A stretch of 64,000 nucleotides of DNA from Gymnorhina tibicen (GCA_013399875.1 VXAZ01009310.1:1-64000); one strand, 5' to 3'; counted from the stretch's first letter, positions 1-13,612 are shown. Numbers and translations are program-made. The notes: a model not told the origin generated them from the sequence alone.

Positions 1-44
1 GGGAAGGTTGCGGCACTTTCGCCATCAACACCCGCTGCAACAAC

Positions 45-412
45 CTTCCGCTATCCCAGGTTTCTCCAAGCCCCGTCCAGCCTGACCTGGGACACTTCCA
101 GGGATCCAGGAGCAGGCACAGCTTCTCCGGGCACCCCGTGCCAGGGCCTCACCAGAAGAATTTCTTCACACTATCCCATCTAACCGTGCCCTCTGCCAGT
201 GTGAAGACCTTCTCCTGTCACTCCTTGTAAAATGTCCCTCTCTATCTTTGTTGAAGGACCCCTTCAGGCACTGGAAAGCCACAATTAAGTCACCTTAGAA
301 TCTTCTCTTCTCCAGGCTGAACAATCCCAATTCTCTCAGCCTTTCCTCGAAGCAGAGGTGCTCAAAACCTCTGATCAACTTGGAGGCCTCCTCTGGACTC
401 AGCAGGTTTCTC
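45..412 (-). mobile_element. CR1 LINE fragment, minus strand
   Basis: The complement of this segment reads as a CR1 retrotransposon 3' part. It runs from a 'trim the lead, cut the cards' type region (gaggcctccaagttgatcagagg, lying at about 345-395) through GTGAGGCCCTGGCACGGGGTGCC to GGAGAAACCTGGGATAGCGG near position 50. The terminal CR1 segment with the octamer repeats is missing; sequence left of about 45 does not match the family. CR1 elements are non-LTR retrotransposons that are usually 5'-truncated, so this is a dead fragment. The middle (170-330) is more diverged than the rest. The open frame at 295-513 is only a translation of this repeat. Confidence 0.85.
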
Positions 413-835
413 CTTCTGATGATGCCCATCTCTTCGTATGGAAGGAAAACTCTGAACATTTTATTCTGGCAAAATAAAGCTGAGAACTGAACAGTAGAAA
501 TACCCCCACACATGAGAAAAGAAATTCACAGCTCACTGCATTTTTACTGCAATAACACAGAAACTCCATATGTTTTTAACTTTCAAGTTTGCTCTTAATG
601 TGGGCAATAAACTTACTATTTCTGAGATGCTCATATAGTGTCATATAGGAGCAAATCAAGAATTTTTCTACTTGGAGTGAAATAAACACTGACATCTGCT
701 CTGCCTGGTAGAAATTCTACCAGGAACCCAGGAATAGACCAGAAGTGGGAGCAATAAAGGCAGTTGTGTGACCTTTCTTTGCAAGGGAAGCCAGAGAGTT
801 TAACATGAGCAGTTTTGGGCCTCTCACAACAAGAA

Positions 836-935
836 GACATGGAAGAGCTGGAGTGTGTCCAGAGAAGGGAACAGAGCTGGGGAAGGGTCTGGAGCACCAG
901 AAGCAGCTGAAGGAGCTGGGGGCTTAGCCTAGAGA
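836..935 (+). mobile_element. CR1 LINE fragment, plus strand, internal
   Basis: The segment reads CTGGAGTGTGTCCAGAGAAGGGAACAGAGC... then GGGTCTGGAGCACCAG and a GAGCTGGGGGCTTAGCCTAGAGA block, which is the CR1 region just upstream of the conserved 3' end. It stops before the usual GTGAGGGTGGTGAGG block, so only about 100 bp of an internal piece are recognisable. It carries no open frame of its own. The downstream part to about 1010 is similar in composition but too diverged to assign. Confidence 0.6.
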
Positions 936-1010
936 ACTGAATTTCAGGATGTTCCTCTCTGCCCCTCTCTCCAACCTGCTGAGGTCCCTCTGAAGGGCCA
1001 CACAACCCTC

Positions 1011-2450
1011 TGAGGTCTCAGCCACTCCCCAGTTTTGTATCAACATAATTCATAACTGGTGAGGAGAACCCAAGGCCAGAGCGATGTTGGTGTGGTGTGG
1101 GCACGGATGGAAATCTGCACACAGGATCCCTGAGAGCCACCAGCAACCCTGGCAATGGTTGTTGAAAACATAAACAGCTCGGGCACCCAGACAGCTTGAC
1201 TGCAGCAGAGCCCAGCCTGGGCTACTAAATCCCTCTGAGTAACAGATTAAGTTAAGCCCTGCTGAACCCTGTCTTGCAAAGGCAAAGCTGACTTTTAACC
1301 CTCGCAGGCTTTCCCCAGCTCCAGCACATTATTCAAATATCAGTGCTTGCAGCTGATTATAGAGAAAGTTTAAGTGCTGCGTGATGTACAGAGTCATGCC
1401 AGATTGCCACTTCCATAAAGTAAAAATATTTCACCTAAACGTTAGATAAAAAGTGTTTATTCATTGTTAATGTATTGGCACAGCAACTTACAGCTGAGAT
1501 TCACACCCAACAAATTCCCCTTAGCGTGTCTGTGCAGTGTTTAAAGCTGCAAATCAATTGTATTCCTCTCTAAAAGCAAAGAAAAAAATGTATCTCACTG
1601 GAGTCAGGAAAAGTGCCCTGAGTGAAAGCTGTACAACCAGCTCTGAAGCTGATGCAACTTCCATTCCAAGTCTTCATAGAATTGTGCTGTACCTGGAGAA
1701 AGGAACATCTTGGTTATGTTTTACGTCCTTTATTGTGATTCACAGGCTTCCCAAGTATATTTCTAAAGAAGATAGAGTCATATGGAATTTAATCCTGTGG
1801 ATGTAGTCTTGAATTTCTTGACCCTAGCTCTGATCCAAGAGCTCCTGGAGTGTTTATGGCCATAGGAAGGACAGCAGTGGTGCAGTAACACCAGCTTTTG
1901 TCAGGCTGCTGCTTTCCACTGACCAGAGGGGAAGCTGCAGCCACCAGAGGGTGCAAGGAAAATAATCACTCAGATCTTCATCGTTTGGGGAAAAAAAAAA
2001 AAAATCTCAAAATACATGCAAATGAAGATTTGGGACAAAGGGGACAATGTCGTTGCCAGCCTTTCTTATTAAAAACAAGCAATATTTTTAAAAGTCTCAA
2101 TTTTAGTGGCACAATATTAAGGGATAAAAACATGCAATTCTTTTAATTTATGTTCTGACCCTAGGACCCTCACTTTGTCTTTACTTATTTGTCAGTAATT
2201 TAATTGTGGACTCATAATTGTGAATTCAGGAATGTTGGAACAACCCAACATTAGAACTGAAGTTCCAGGAGTCAAAACTTCTGCTGGATCATCCTGAGCT
2301 TCCTGACAGTGGTTCATTATCTCTTAGACGCACTGCAAGGTGGCTGCAAAAATGCATCAGTATTGAGGCACTGAGAGATCTCCTGTCCTTTTATGGTGTA
2401 AATCGAGATGGTGACATCCTTAAAAAGGTTGTGGTAGAGCACTGCTGCAT
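1011..2450. other. Unique non-coding stretch
   Basis: No gene or young transposon is recognised here. The stretch contains a 14-base A run at 1991-2004. The segment 1300-1450 is A+T-rich and of unusually complex composition, as in conserved non-coding DNA, but this cannot be tested from one sequence. The small frames at 1537-1806 and 1898-2146 have no protein-like features. Confidence 0.5.
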
Positions 2451-2672
2451 TTTAGGAAGGAATTCTTCCCTGTGAGGGTGGTGAGGCCCTCGCACAGGCT
2501 GCCCAGAGAAGCTGTGGGTGTCCCTGGATCCCTGGAAGTGTCCAAGGCCAGGTTGGATGGGGCTTGGAGCAACCTGGGATAGTGGAAAGTGTCCCTGCCC
2601 ATGGCAGGGGATTGAAACTGGATGGTCTTTAAGGTCTCTTCCAACACAAGCCGTTCTATATTTATATGATTG
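2451..2672 (+). mobile_element. CR1 LINE 3' end, plus strand
   Basis: A clear CR1 3' terminus: AGGAAGGAATTCTTCCCTG, then the GAGGGTGGTGAGGCCCTCGCACAGG block, GAAGTGTCCAAGGCCAGG, the CCCATGGCAGGGG hairpin-like segment and GGTCTTTAAGGTCTCTTCC. The terminal octamer repeats are decayed (CCGTTCTATATTTATATGATTG). It is about 220 bp long and strongly 5'-truncated, which is usual for this family. Overlapping open frames on both strands (2391-2786, 2518-2739) are repeat translations. Confidence 0.95.
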
Positions 2673-5600
2673 CCACAAACAAGAAGAAGGTGATGGAAAC
2701 CATGTCTCTTGTGAAGATAAAGAAGGTTGTCTGTGGTAAAAAAAATACTGACTGAGAATTTTAAGAGTGTCCTTGGCAGCTTTCATTCATTGGCATGAAC
2801 TGGAAAATCCTCCCTTGTCATTATTCACCCATAACTTTGCAACTGTGAGGGGAAAAATATCTGGAAGCTCTTTCAGACAATGCAGACAAGTTTGTTATGC
2901 CTGAAAACATCCCTTGGTGTTACAGCTGACAGCTGTTGTGTCAGCAGCAGCTCAGTAAATACCCCTTCACTAAAACCGTGGAGGACTTCCCAAAAGCCTT
3001 AGCAGTAACCTCACATTTCCCCCTCCTGAAGAAATTGGGGCCATGGCCTGGAGCGTGATAAATTTCACCAAGAGCTGCGAGGCTGAGGAAGATTTTAATA
3101 AACATGTGCGTCATGGGAACGTGCACCCGGCACTCTGCCCACGATGTTTCAGTTGGGTCAGAGAGGGTCAGAGCATTACTCTCCACACAAAATACATCGT
3201 GTTCTCCAGGAGCACAGCAAGCAGGCAGCTGAGGACTGGGTGCTTCTCAGGCAGCCTTTGCTCAGAGCTGCACGACAGAGACCTGCCAGGTGCGTGGGAT
3301 ATTTTAAAAGTTCTCCGTGTAGAAACCCAGACAGAACGTGAAGTGATGGAGGATCCAAAAATGCCCTTTGCCCTTCACAGTTCTCGTGTCACAGCAGCCT
3401 GTACGTGGCAGCAAGGTCGGGCAGATGTTTAGGACAGCCCACAGCTGGATGGGCAGCGCTGTGAGATTGGTGCTTGAGTTAGGAATAAACAGACGCAGAA
3501 TGTGAGGGAGGCATCAAAACAAGCACAGAAAAAGAAATACACACACACACCCTGGCTCAAGATTCGCAGAAATGTCAAGAATTTTAGGGCAAATATTTTG
3601 TCTATGAAGAAAGAATTGATAGCATAAATCCAGCCTGTTTCTCCTATGGAAGAGAGCAGAGGAAGAGAAATTGGACATGATCTGTTAATGAATCTCAGGT
3701 CCAGGGGAAATTGTCTAGCAAATGGCCTGCTGTGTAATCCCAAATGGTGGCAGCCTCTTTCTCCAAACCATCTTTTTCCCCCACCCTCTGTCCCCCTTCT
3801 TCGAAGAACACGTAGCCAACTGAATCTTCTTTTGGAATATGCTGACAGGCAAACAAGGAAGGGCTCTCACCACCATGGAGAGGCAGCAATTAGGAAGATC
3901 CCAGAGCAAAGGTGGCCAGTTTTGCCTGCAATCCCATTGGTAACTCCACATGCAGATTTGCCTGAAGGATTCAAAGTGCTCTGGAAATAAAAAAAAAAAA
4001 AAGTGCTTCCTGCTGTTCAACAAGCCAGTAATCCACAGGGAACACCCCATTCTGTGTGTTCAGTGAATTCGTGACCAGTTAAAGGCTTGGTAAGAAATAA
4101 CCTTACTCCAACCTCTGTATTCAATTCCTAAGACTGTTTTAAGGCAACTATGAACAACAGGAATATGAGCAAATAAGACAGCCTGGAATATAAATACTTG
4201 TTTAAGTAGAAGATGGGTTAACTCTTCCCAGCTCTTGGTAGAACACACACTGATGTGAAGGGCTTGGGAACAGGGGCTGAATTCCACACAAAACTGAATT
4301 TTGCAGTCCCCTGTTACTGACTCACTTGCTTTTAACTTGGGGGACTCACAGCTGTGCCCAGGAGCCTGAAGTTGCATTACCCTCTGCACACCTGAGCACA
4401 AATAGATATTTTTTCCCTCAAATCTCCACATTAATTTGATAAGAGAATATTTTCAGATGCTGTGTTTTGCTTTGTATAGGCTCAAGTTCCTCCAACACAC
4501 AATGTTTGATCTCATGTAAGGGTCAGGACACTCCCAAGTTCACCACCTCGAGCCAGTAAGCAGGAAACTTAATTCTCCTTTTCCCTAACTCTCATTTATA
4601 TTGAAGGAAACCAAGTTTTCATCTCATACAGGTTACCAACCAGGTCCTTCACAGGTTTTCTGATATGTTTATCTTTTTCAGTCGGGGCAGAATGTGAATT
4701 TTTAAGCTACATTTTAGGATGATGACTAGTTTAATTATTACCACCAGTGTGTTTAGTGCTGTTCAATTGAGCCTTGATGGAAAAAAAAAAATAAAAATCT
4801 ACATTTCTCCAAATTCTGCTCAATTTGTTCCCCAGTCTGATGTTTCAGGGAATTTTCTCAGAATTTAGATAGTGCAATGCATATGCAAATTCCTATCAGA
4901 CTCTTGCACCACTGGGAGATGTCTTGAACAGAAGCTTAGCTATAGAGTTCAGTGCCATTTGCATTTCCAAAAAGTAAACCAGGACTGTCTGAACAACTTT
5001 CCTTACCCCTGGAGAAGGAAATGCCTCAAAGCATTTCTAAAACTCAGATTAGCAAAATGCATCTGTCTAATTTCACGTTGATGCCACCTTAGAGATGTTC
5101 AGGGAAGGAACACAGGCACCCAAGGAGCTGGTGGGGGGACCTGCAGCAGGTCAGCTGGATCAAAAACCAGCTTTTTGATTTAAAACGACTTGAGCTTCAG
5201 CATTTTCACTTATGCCCATGAGGGAAAGTTATTTTGCAGGTTTTGTTTCACCTTACTAAGAGGAGATGAGAAAAGGTGCAGCAGGTTTTGCCTTCACAGC
5301 TTAGAGGCATCATTTCTAAAGCAGGAGGCAGTGGTAGGAGCAAATACTCATTTCTCTACTACAGCAGCTACACAAGGACATTATGACCAACAGAAAAAGG
5401 AAGAATTATTATTCAATTAATATTAAAATTATTCAGGAAAAAGCTAAGGAGTCAAAGGTCAGGACACCTATTTTCTTCATGCTTTATCTCCCAAGGTCTT
5501 TATGTAAAAACCTGGGAGTCCCTAAAGGACTTAACACCAGCCAGAAATGTCCCACGTTAGCTTTGTCCCCTTTCATACCCTGCAGGTAAGCGGAGGCGTT

Positions 5601-8600
5601 GGTTTTATCATAAATATCTGTGTCATTTCCCACCCTGAGGCTCAGGAATGAGATATCAAATATCCAAGTAGTGGAGCACTGAAATAATGAGTTACAAGCT
5701 ATTTAATTCTTCACAGGTTACTGCAAGATGCAGTGGAAGTCAAAATAAATTCAGGTAATCTACAGGGCATTTGGATAGGAAAGAAATGATACATCTGACA
5801 AATAAAATAAAGCCAGGAGCAGCATATTGATAAAAGCCCACTGGTTATTAAACACTTTAACAAACCATTTGCATCATGGTTATTTCCTCATTTCACCTCT
5901 CCTTGATTAGCATAAAATTAAAAAAAAGTTATGAGCAAACACCTAGTTCTGAAAAAACCTGAAAAGCCAACATTACTTAACAATTACAAATGCTTTTTTT
6001 TTTCTGGTCAGGAACAGTAGTTCAAAAATATTCAAAAGTATTCTACAAAAGCCTTAAAAAAAGCTATGGCTTTTCTACTTACCCCAGACACTTTCTTTCA
6101 TAGGTAGCTGAAAAGCCCTCCACAGAAAACCCAAAAAGCTGTAGGTATTCTCTCAATCTATAGATAATGACCTGACTTAATTGCCAATTAGTGGAGCTCC
6201 TCCCAGTGAGACTTTATTTTATAAATGAGCCCTTCTGAGTCAATAATCCTTCTGAAATGTATTTAAGCTTTTTACATATGTTTAGAATAGGCTGTATTGA
6301 AATGAAAATAAGGGAAAAAAGAGCAGTTAAAGGTGGGTTTGTTCTTTCTTTTCATATTTTTAGTAAATTTTAATATCAGCTGGTGCTAAGCACTTTTCAT
6401 TCAAGAGAGTTTATTTTTTCTTAAACAGGAACAGGTAGTTTTAGATAGAGTTTTAATAATACAGCTGCGCTCTTTTGGTACTTCTAAGCTTGGGTGCAAG
6501 GGAGAAGGAAAGCAACTTATGCTAAATAAAAAAATAAAAATTTTCTTGGCTGATAAATTTCTGTTGAGATCATCAAGGTGAGGCTCAGTAAGTGGTGCAT
6601 GTAAAAGTCAACTCATAATTTTCTGTTCTTTCCAAGACATTTAGTGGACAATTCTTGCTCGAGCACAGCAAGGAGAAGTGAAAGCTGCAAAGTTGTTGAA
6701 ATATTGTAAGTTCTAGGCTGACAGGAGGATTTCCAACTCACTGAGACACAATTTTCTTTAAAAGACAAATTTATTTTACTTTTGCATACAATTAAACACA
6801 CTTTGCTTATATGATATTATTTTCCAGCCTGTTATAAATACTGTTTTAAGTATTATTAAGTATCAACATAAGAAGGGATTTTCCGTTCCTAGTTTGGGCC
6901 TAAAGTTCCTTATGAAATATTACTAGAGCAAGTTGTTGGATTATTAATAGTTTTTCTTATGTGGTCACTTAAGAAAAATTATTTGCGAGAACTGATTATT
7001 CTGCATTACTGTGCCCTTGTTTTAGACCTGGTGTTGTGAGAAATTAGATTACATGCCCATGATGTAACCCGTTGGCTACAAATCCCTGAAATAATTTCAT
7101 ACCAGAATTGTTTAATCTGACCAGAGACCTGTGGAAAACCAGATGCTTCTGTTTTGGTGTTTTAGTTCTAGTGCAGAGCCCCCAGGCTGCAGCTTCCACT
7201 GCAAAAGTTTCACATCCCAGGTACAGAAGAACAGGGAGAGGGGGAAAATATTCTCTCCAGCTTTTCTCAGACTTCAAGTATTATGTTTGAGGTGTTCAAT
7301 ACCAGTATGTAAATATTCAGAGAACTTCAAACCATGGTTCCACATCTGCTGGGTGGTTTTCCATCAAGCTGGGACTGGAGAGCATTGAAGAAATCTACAT
7401 CACTAAAAGAAAAACCAGATCCCAATAGGTTTGCTCATTCCTAGAAACCAGTCCCTTGAAACTACAAACAAATACTTGTTACGTTGTTGGAAAACAGTTT
7501 TGCTATTTACACTTGTATTTCCCTAATTTATATTTGCATTACATAATTAATACAATTAGGCATACTGTACATTGCAATTCTGCGTGGTTTTTTTCTCTGA
7601 CACTCCAACTGTCTTCTTCTGCTTTATTTTTTTTTAACTATTAAATGACTTCCATTCTAAAGGTGTGCAAGCTCTGATGAAATTTTTAGTCTTACTTTGT
7701 TTCCAAAACATAAATAATCTCTAATGTTTGATGCTCTGCCATCAGGAGTACATTGTAAATGTGAAAGGGTGATCTCAGAAAATGAAATACAGGGGTGGAG
7801 GTCTGACCAAAGCAAATCCATGGAGCAGGATGGAATCAGCTTTGAAGCTGGAGGAGCTCAGATCCCACGCCTCACTGCTGTATCTGCCCACCTGGTGTTT
7901 AGCTACGAACTTGTAGTAAAAGACGTAGTGAGGATCTGGCCAATCTCAGGCTGTATTAAGAAAAACCAAATACAGAATTATACAAATGAATCAGTAAGGT
8001 CTCTGTAATATTTTTATCAGGGTTACTCTTACTGATCCCTGAGTGCAATTTAGCCCAATGCAGAATGTCCAGCTCTAGTGTACAGCTGTCCACAGTTTAA
8101 TATTAAAAATTCACCAAGTTTTGTCATAAATATCTTTGTGATTTCACATTTTTCTTCCCAGTCAGATCCCCTTTTTCATGTAGTATTACTGCATGGGCTG
8201 AGGTTCTTAGCAAACATCAAACTCTGGGCCTTGCAGTAAAACTGCATGGTGAGTGATGGCCTGAGGGGAGTTAACTAAAATTGTCCTTCAGGAGAACTTC
8301 AGCACAGCCACAAAACTCCAGGACCAACATCTTTTCTGCTGGGTATTAGATGCTGTCTGCTCACTGTCCAGCTCTTCCAGTTCTGTATTTATGTTGTAGA
8401 AGTTCACGAAGGGCAATCTTCCCTAATGCTTCCTCTCATATGCATTTGAAGAACTGAAGATTTGGTGTGATGGAGCTTCTCAAAGTGAAACAGCAACTGG
8501 AATTCTGAGGTGCTTCTTGTTCTGAAGTAGTTCTTGTTCTTTCCTAAAGATTTAGCCAAATCCTTCAGTTGCAGAGGTTAAAAATCCTAAATGAAAGTGA

Positions 8601-10109
8601 AAACCCCTGCCAATCCCAGCAATATTGCTCTTAAGGGAAACTATTTCCAAATTGGGTTTGTGCTCTTAGAAGTTCAGTTTGAGCTTCAGTGCAGCTTTGA
8701 TCACTTTTTAACTGCATCTTTTACCAAAATGATTTCAGACACTCAAGTGCTGTAATTTTTAAATAGTTTCTGTGTAACGATCATCTTGTTTGTCATTAAT
8801 TACCCAAATTGCTGTTTCTGGCCATTTATTCACAAGCCTTCATGAGTGTTAAATTCCTTCACTTATTGATTGATGTTATTAATTATTGCATAACCTTGTA
8901 GATGAGTGTAATTTCATCAGGGTAATATAAATCACCAGAGAGAGCCGCAGGGCTTGATTCCACACCACCAGTGTAGAATTACATCACTTATTGCTCCTGC
9001 CTGGTGCGTGGCTGTTCAAACAGAGGTGCCAAGGCCTGACCTGGCACCCACAGGGTCTCGGTTGGGTGACAACCTGAATGAAATTAGCACAACAAAATAA
9101 ATTTATCTGAGGCCAGAAACAAGGCCATGGTGATTGGAAAACCCAAAGTTTGAACATCGAGGTGTCGGGAAGCAAATCTGGATTTCACCATTGCATTTGC
9201 TATTATGAATGTACATGGTTAAAAAATTAAACGGTTACTGGTGCTGCTGTTATCAGTTAATCTGATTTTAATTTAACTTACCTAAACTGGACAATATAAA
9301 TATGGCGCAAGTAGAGAAGACAAAGAACTGGGATATTTTGATAACTAGTGAGAGAAACAGGAGCTTGGCAAGGACTTTCATCCTGTGAAAGGTGGTTTTT
9401 CTGAAGTAAAAAGGAGGCCTGTGGAGCTGCATTTTTAAGTTCATTTTCATTTTGAGTACCTGAACAAATTTTTTTCTGGTGATTTATTCTTTGAGTGTGA
9501 TCAGAGGAAGAATATGAACATGAAATTAATGTAATTTTGTTGCCCTATGAGAATCCTGCAGTAATAAAATGTGTTGCAAAAGGAGATGCTGCTTCAAGAG
9601 GCACAGGGTAGTGTGGCAGAGCAAATGGATTCTGAACTTGGCTAGGATTGTCTCACACTCTGGTAATAGCAGAAGGGAAAAGCAAAAACCAAATTACATT
9701 TTAATTTATCCATTATGTTCATCTGCTCACAGGTAACCGTCGTGAATTTTGTGCAAGGATACCCCTGAAATCCACTGTAATGGGGATAACTGTGAGCTGC
9801 ATTTCAAGTGTTAGACAGAGATGGAAATTTAGGCTTATTTATTGGAAAAGCAATGCTTTTCTGAGGTAAAAGAGAGCAATTACTGCTGTAATTATCATTA
9901 ATATAGTCTACCAATATTTAATGTTTATTTTCATATATCCTCAATACCACACTTTAGCAGTAGTAAACTATAACTGGTTCACCTATTTCAAGAAGCAGCA
10001 CTTCCATTAATGACATTTATAATCTGGAGAACTTTATGGACGTTTCTTTTTGAGATTTTAGATACAGCAAAATGAAGAATAAGCAGCCCTTTCCTTTAAC
10101 TCCTCAAAA
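2673..10109. other. Long unique A+T-rich stretch, no recognised gene
   Basis: No CR1, LTR or gene is recognised in these 7.4 kb. Contents that can be named are an (AC)6 tract at 3539-3550, A runs at 3989-4002 and about 4781-4792, and a somewhat GC-richer segment at 3040-3430 with a 129-codon frame that shows no family resemblance. Segments 5800-6480 and 8700-8960 are A+T-rich with repeated TAATTA-type motifs (for example CATTAATTACCCAAATTG near 8800). Those are candidates for conserved regulatory DNA only by appearance. Confidence 0.5.
3539..3550. repeat. Short (AC)6 microsatellite
   Basis: A pure run of six AC units. It is too short to be notable beyond a possible length polymorphism. Confidence 0.9.
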
Positions 10110-10470
10110 TTTAATATATTTTCATCATAACTCCTTGTATTCATCTCTTCTGTAAACAATCCTACAATCTTTCAATCTCTTTTTATGAAATTTTTATTCC
10201 AGCACCCTGATCATTTTCATAACCAATTTCTGAACCCCTTGTGATTCTGTAATATACTTCAGGATGTTCTTTTGTATTTTTTATGAGAGGTAGAATAACA
10301 TCTCCTTTCGCTGTTCTAATCTGCCGTCCAGCCTCAAACCATTTCCAGTCTCTGCTGCCTACTCCTGACGTTTTATTCCCGTTTTGTCCCGCACATCCTC
10401 TCCTATATTTCTGAGCAGGAGATAGGATTTGCGTCAGCTATTGCTGATATCCCCAAGTTTGACATCTCCA
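10110..10470 (-). mobile_element. Probable ancient CR1/L3-type LINE fossil, minus strand
   Basis: The plus strand reads like the antisense of old CR1/L3-type LINEs. It has an 'ACTCCTTGTATTCATCTC ... CTTTTTATGAAATTTTTATTCCAG' block, then 'CCTGATCATTTTCATAACC ... TTCTGAACCCCTTGTGATTC', then 'GGTAGAATAACATCTCCTTTCGCTGTTC'. The order matches the typical antisense series (conserved 'ctgatca', 'ctctgaaccc', 'gaataacacctcc' blocks). Identity to any modern subfamily is low, and this call rests on remembered family patterns. It has no coding potential. Confidence 0.4.
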
Positions 10471-11131
10471 TCTGAGCTGCTGTTAGAGCCAGAGCAGGGT
10501 GTATAGATCTGTCTTCTGGAATTGTGTGAGGCTCATCTTTAGATGAAAAATACTTTGTGCGGGTGTTATCAGGGAAGGGGAATGAAGAATAGGAGCTGCT
10601 GGTGTTTAACTAGTGGCAGGCAGCAGAAAAGCGTTTGATATCTCCAATAAAGCCTGATTTAATACTAGCATTTTGAAGATTCCTTATATTTAGTTTCAAA
10701 TATTGCCCCATGGAGCTGTAGTTAGAAGCACCCATAAAGGACCTTCTCTCCTCTTCTCCAAGACACGGTCACCTCTATTTGCACCACAGATGACTTTCTA
10801 GGTGTTTGTTATGAAAATTCCCTGATGCTAAACACACAACTTGTCCCTTTTTGCTGCTTAAATATGTTCATTTTGAAGTTTTTACCTGCTGTCTGACCAA
10901 ATCCTCCATTCTCCATTTTTTTTTGTTTTACGTTCCTCAATAGCTACAAACAGATTCTGTCTTGACAGCAATCTTTCCAAAAATTAAAGATAAATATTGC
11001 ATTGCTTCTTGTGTCATCTCTACATTAACATATTACAAAAAGAAAAGAGCCTTGGCATTCTCTTCATAAAATACAATTCAGTGGTTTATTTGTCTCCTAG
11101 ATATTTAGGAACAATTTGGTGGGTTTTTTCC

Positions 11132-11160
11132 TTTTTTTGACTTTTGTCAAGTCAAAAAAG
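11132..11160. repeat. Short inverted repeat (hairpin)
   Basis: TTTTTTTGACTT at 11132-11143 and AAGTCAAAAAAG at 11149-11160 are inverted copies around a 5-base loop (ttgtc). Eleven pairs are Watson-Crick and the outermost is G-T. There are no flanking target duplications, so it is not obviously a transposon end. A pol III-like terminator run is present, but no promoter boxes were found upstream. Confidence 0.6.
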
Positions 11161-13274
11161 CTCATTCTGTGATTCTATTTTCTCCTTTTCCGTGTTTTTA
11201 AGTACCTGGAGGACGCCTACAAGAAAGATGGGGAGAGACTTTTTACAAGACCACGTTGTGGCCTTTATTACAGTTCTTTCTGTAAACCAATTATTAAGTT
11301 TCCTTTACCTTCAGGGATGAACTTATTCACGCTTGTGTACACAGATGCCAGCTCCCTCTGACGTATTTGGGACAACAGGAGAGAGAAATCTCTACAGGAA
11401 TTTAAAATTAGAAATTAAAATAAGATTGAAGATATGAATGTCCCAGGAGGAGTTAGCTGGAAATGAATTGGTCATTCAGCCAAACTCAGCAACAGGAGTA
11501 AGGTAATATGGGAAGCAACGGTGAAAAACCCAGGACCCAAATTCTTTCAGGTCCATGGGTTTCGGACCCACCTGTGTGAAAAAGATACTCTTGTCCCTGT
11601 CTTGGGGAAGATCGGCCCTGAATTGTCAGAAGGGTTAAACCCACTTCTGCTCAGTGGAATCAAACGGAAAGAGAAATAAGTCTGTTCATGTATTCAAGGC
11701 AGGGAGTAAGAAAAGCACCACAATTACAGTATCAGACAAGAATTTTGAAGCAAAAGGGGAACTCCTTCACTAATGGATTAAAGTATTTAGATATGTGTCT
11801 ATACATATCCTTCATAAAAGCCATTTGCCTTTAAAATACACATTCACTGATTATTCTTAAACACATTTTTTCTGATAATATTCTGCATCCCCTAAAGCAC
11901 TTTTATTTGTTACAATGAGGTGCTGCAGCACTTAAACATAGTGGGAACTCAGTTGAAGACTCCAGGTGCTATTGTAAATAAATGTAAAGGCAGCCAGCAA
12001 TGGCTGGGCCTAAAGAATAAGCTTCCCATGGAAACAGGGCTAATTTAATCCAAGGTCATAAGGAATGGTTGCATCCTGTAAAGATTAACTGTTCTTCTGA
12101 AAAAGTCTTTTAAGGTTGGAATAATGGTTATTGCTTCATTGGTCATGTGTCAGCTCAGGTTCTTCAAGCTGTGTTCTCCTGTGATTCCATTCACAGCAAT
12201 TTAAAAAAAGATCCAAAACTGTTTTCAGTCAAAACTTCCAAGCATCTTACCCTGGGATTTCAGCATGGGGCAGTTGCAGAAAATGGAGGAGTTTAGAATG
12301 GTGTTAGCATTGTGAATCAAGGAATTTTTAAGTAATAGAGGGGAAAAAAGCAAAGAAGTGGAAATTTTTATGATCCAGCAAATGTTGTGAGTTTCTCAGT
12401 TCCGTAATTGGTACTGGAAAACAAAATGGACCAGTTCTGCTGGTGTCAATCAGTGTGAGTCTGAATTCACTGGGAGACAATGATTTTATGTCAACTTGGG
12501 GTTTTGGTCCACCTGACTCTTTGTATCCAGAATGACCCAGAATGACTCTTGCAACAGGAAAATGTTCACAACAGCAAGTAGCTGATAAATTAATTTTCTC
12601 TCTGATAATCTCACTGACTTCGGCTAACTGCTTGCTCAGAAGATATGAAACTACCCAGGAAAGCAGCACAGGGCCTTTACTGAATGGTCTGACAACAAAA
12701 ACAGATGCAGGGAATCATTTCATTGAGACAATTTTTAGAATTTATTTAGTGACTCAAGGAAGCAGTAATTGCTGATGAATTTGTATCCAGAGTTGTCTTC
12801 TGCACTGTCAGGGCATCGACAGCACAGGAGTTTGTTCTGACAGCTGCTCTGGCTGTGCTTTGCATCTTAATTGGGCAGTTTTCAAAGAGTTATAGCAGCA
12901 TTTGCCACATCCCCTCTTTTGCAAACATTAATGAAGCAAAACTCTTTCGATACAACAGAAATTGCAAAGTCTACAAAGCAAGGACGGAGGGTGAAGAGAT
13001 GAACAGCAACAGCAAGAAATGAGTGAAGGCAGCACGTGGCAGACAAACTCTCCAAGACTGCCTGGAGCTGTGTTCCGCCCAAATCTCAGTTCAGCAGCCC
13101 TGGGTGTGCCTCATGTCCTCCACAGCATCTTCACAGGATGCAGCCATTCCTGATGACCTTGGATTAAATTAGCCCTGTCTCCGTGGGACGCTTATTCTTT
13201 AGGCCCAGCCACAGTGTGGAACAGAGTTTGAGGTGTTTTATAAGGATGTGTGGAGTTATCTTCCTGCTTACCTG

Positions 13275-13289
13275 GTGTGTGTGTGTGTG
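13275..13289. repeat. Short (GT)7 microsatellite
   Basis: A run of seven and a half GT units in otherwise unique sequence. Confidence 0.9.
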
Positions 13290-13612
13290 ATAGGGATTAT
13301 CCAGGCTGAACTTCTCAACAATAACACTGTTAGCTTGACCTTGCTTTTGTATTAGACAGATAATTGCCTGATAAGTTAAGGGTCTGTGCTGACAAACTCC
13401 AGATTTTGTCAAGTCAAAGATGTTGGGACCCACCTAATTTGCCCGTGTAGTTGAGCTAATGAGTTTTAAGTCACTGTTTTGGTATATTGTGCAGTAAATT
13501 GAGAAAGTAATGCCTACATTATGCCTGTTCTTGTCAAGAGGCTCAGATGGCACCTCTAAATCTCGGTAGGCAAACACTTCAAACATTGTAAAGTTGGGTT
13601 TGTGATGTGAAG

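Noticed and set aside
3040..3432. 129-codon plus-strand frame with a good-looking start
   Set aside because: No family resemblance, no upstream promoter or splice evidence, and competing frames on the other strand.
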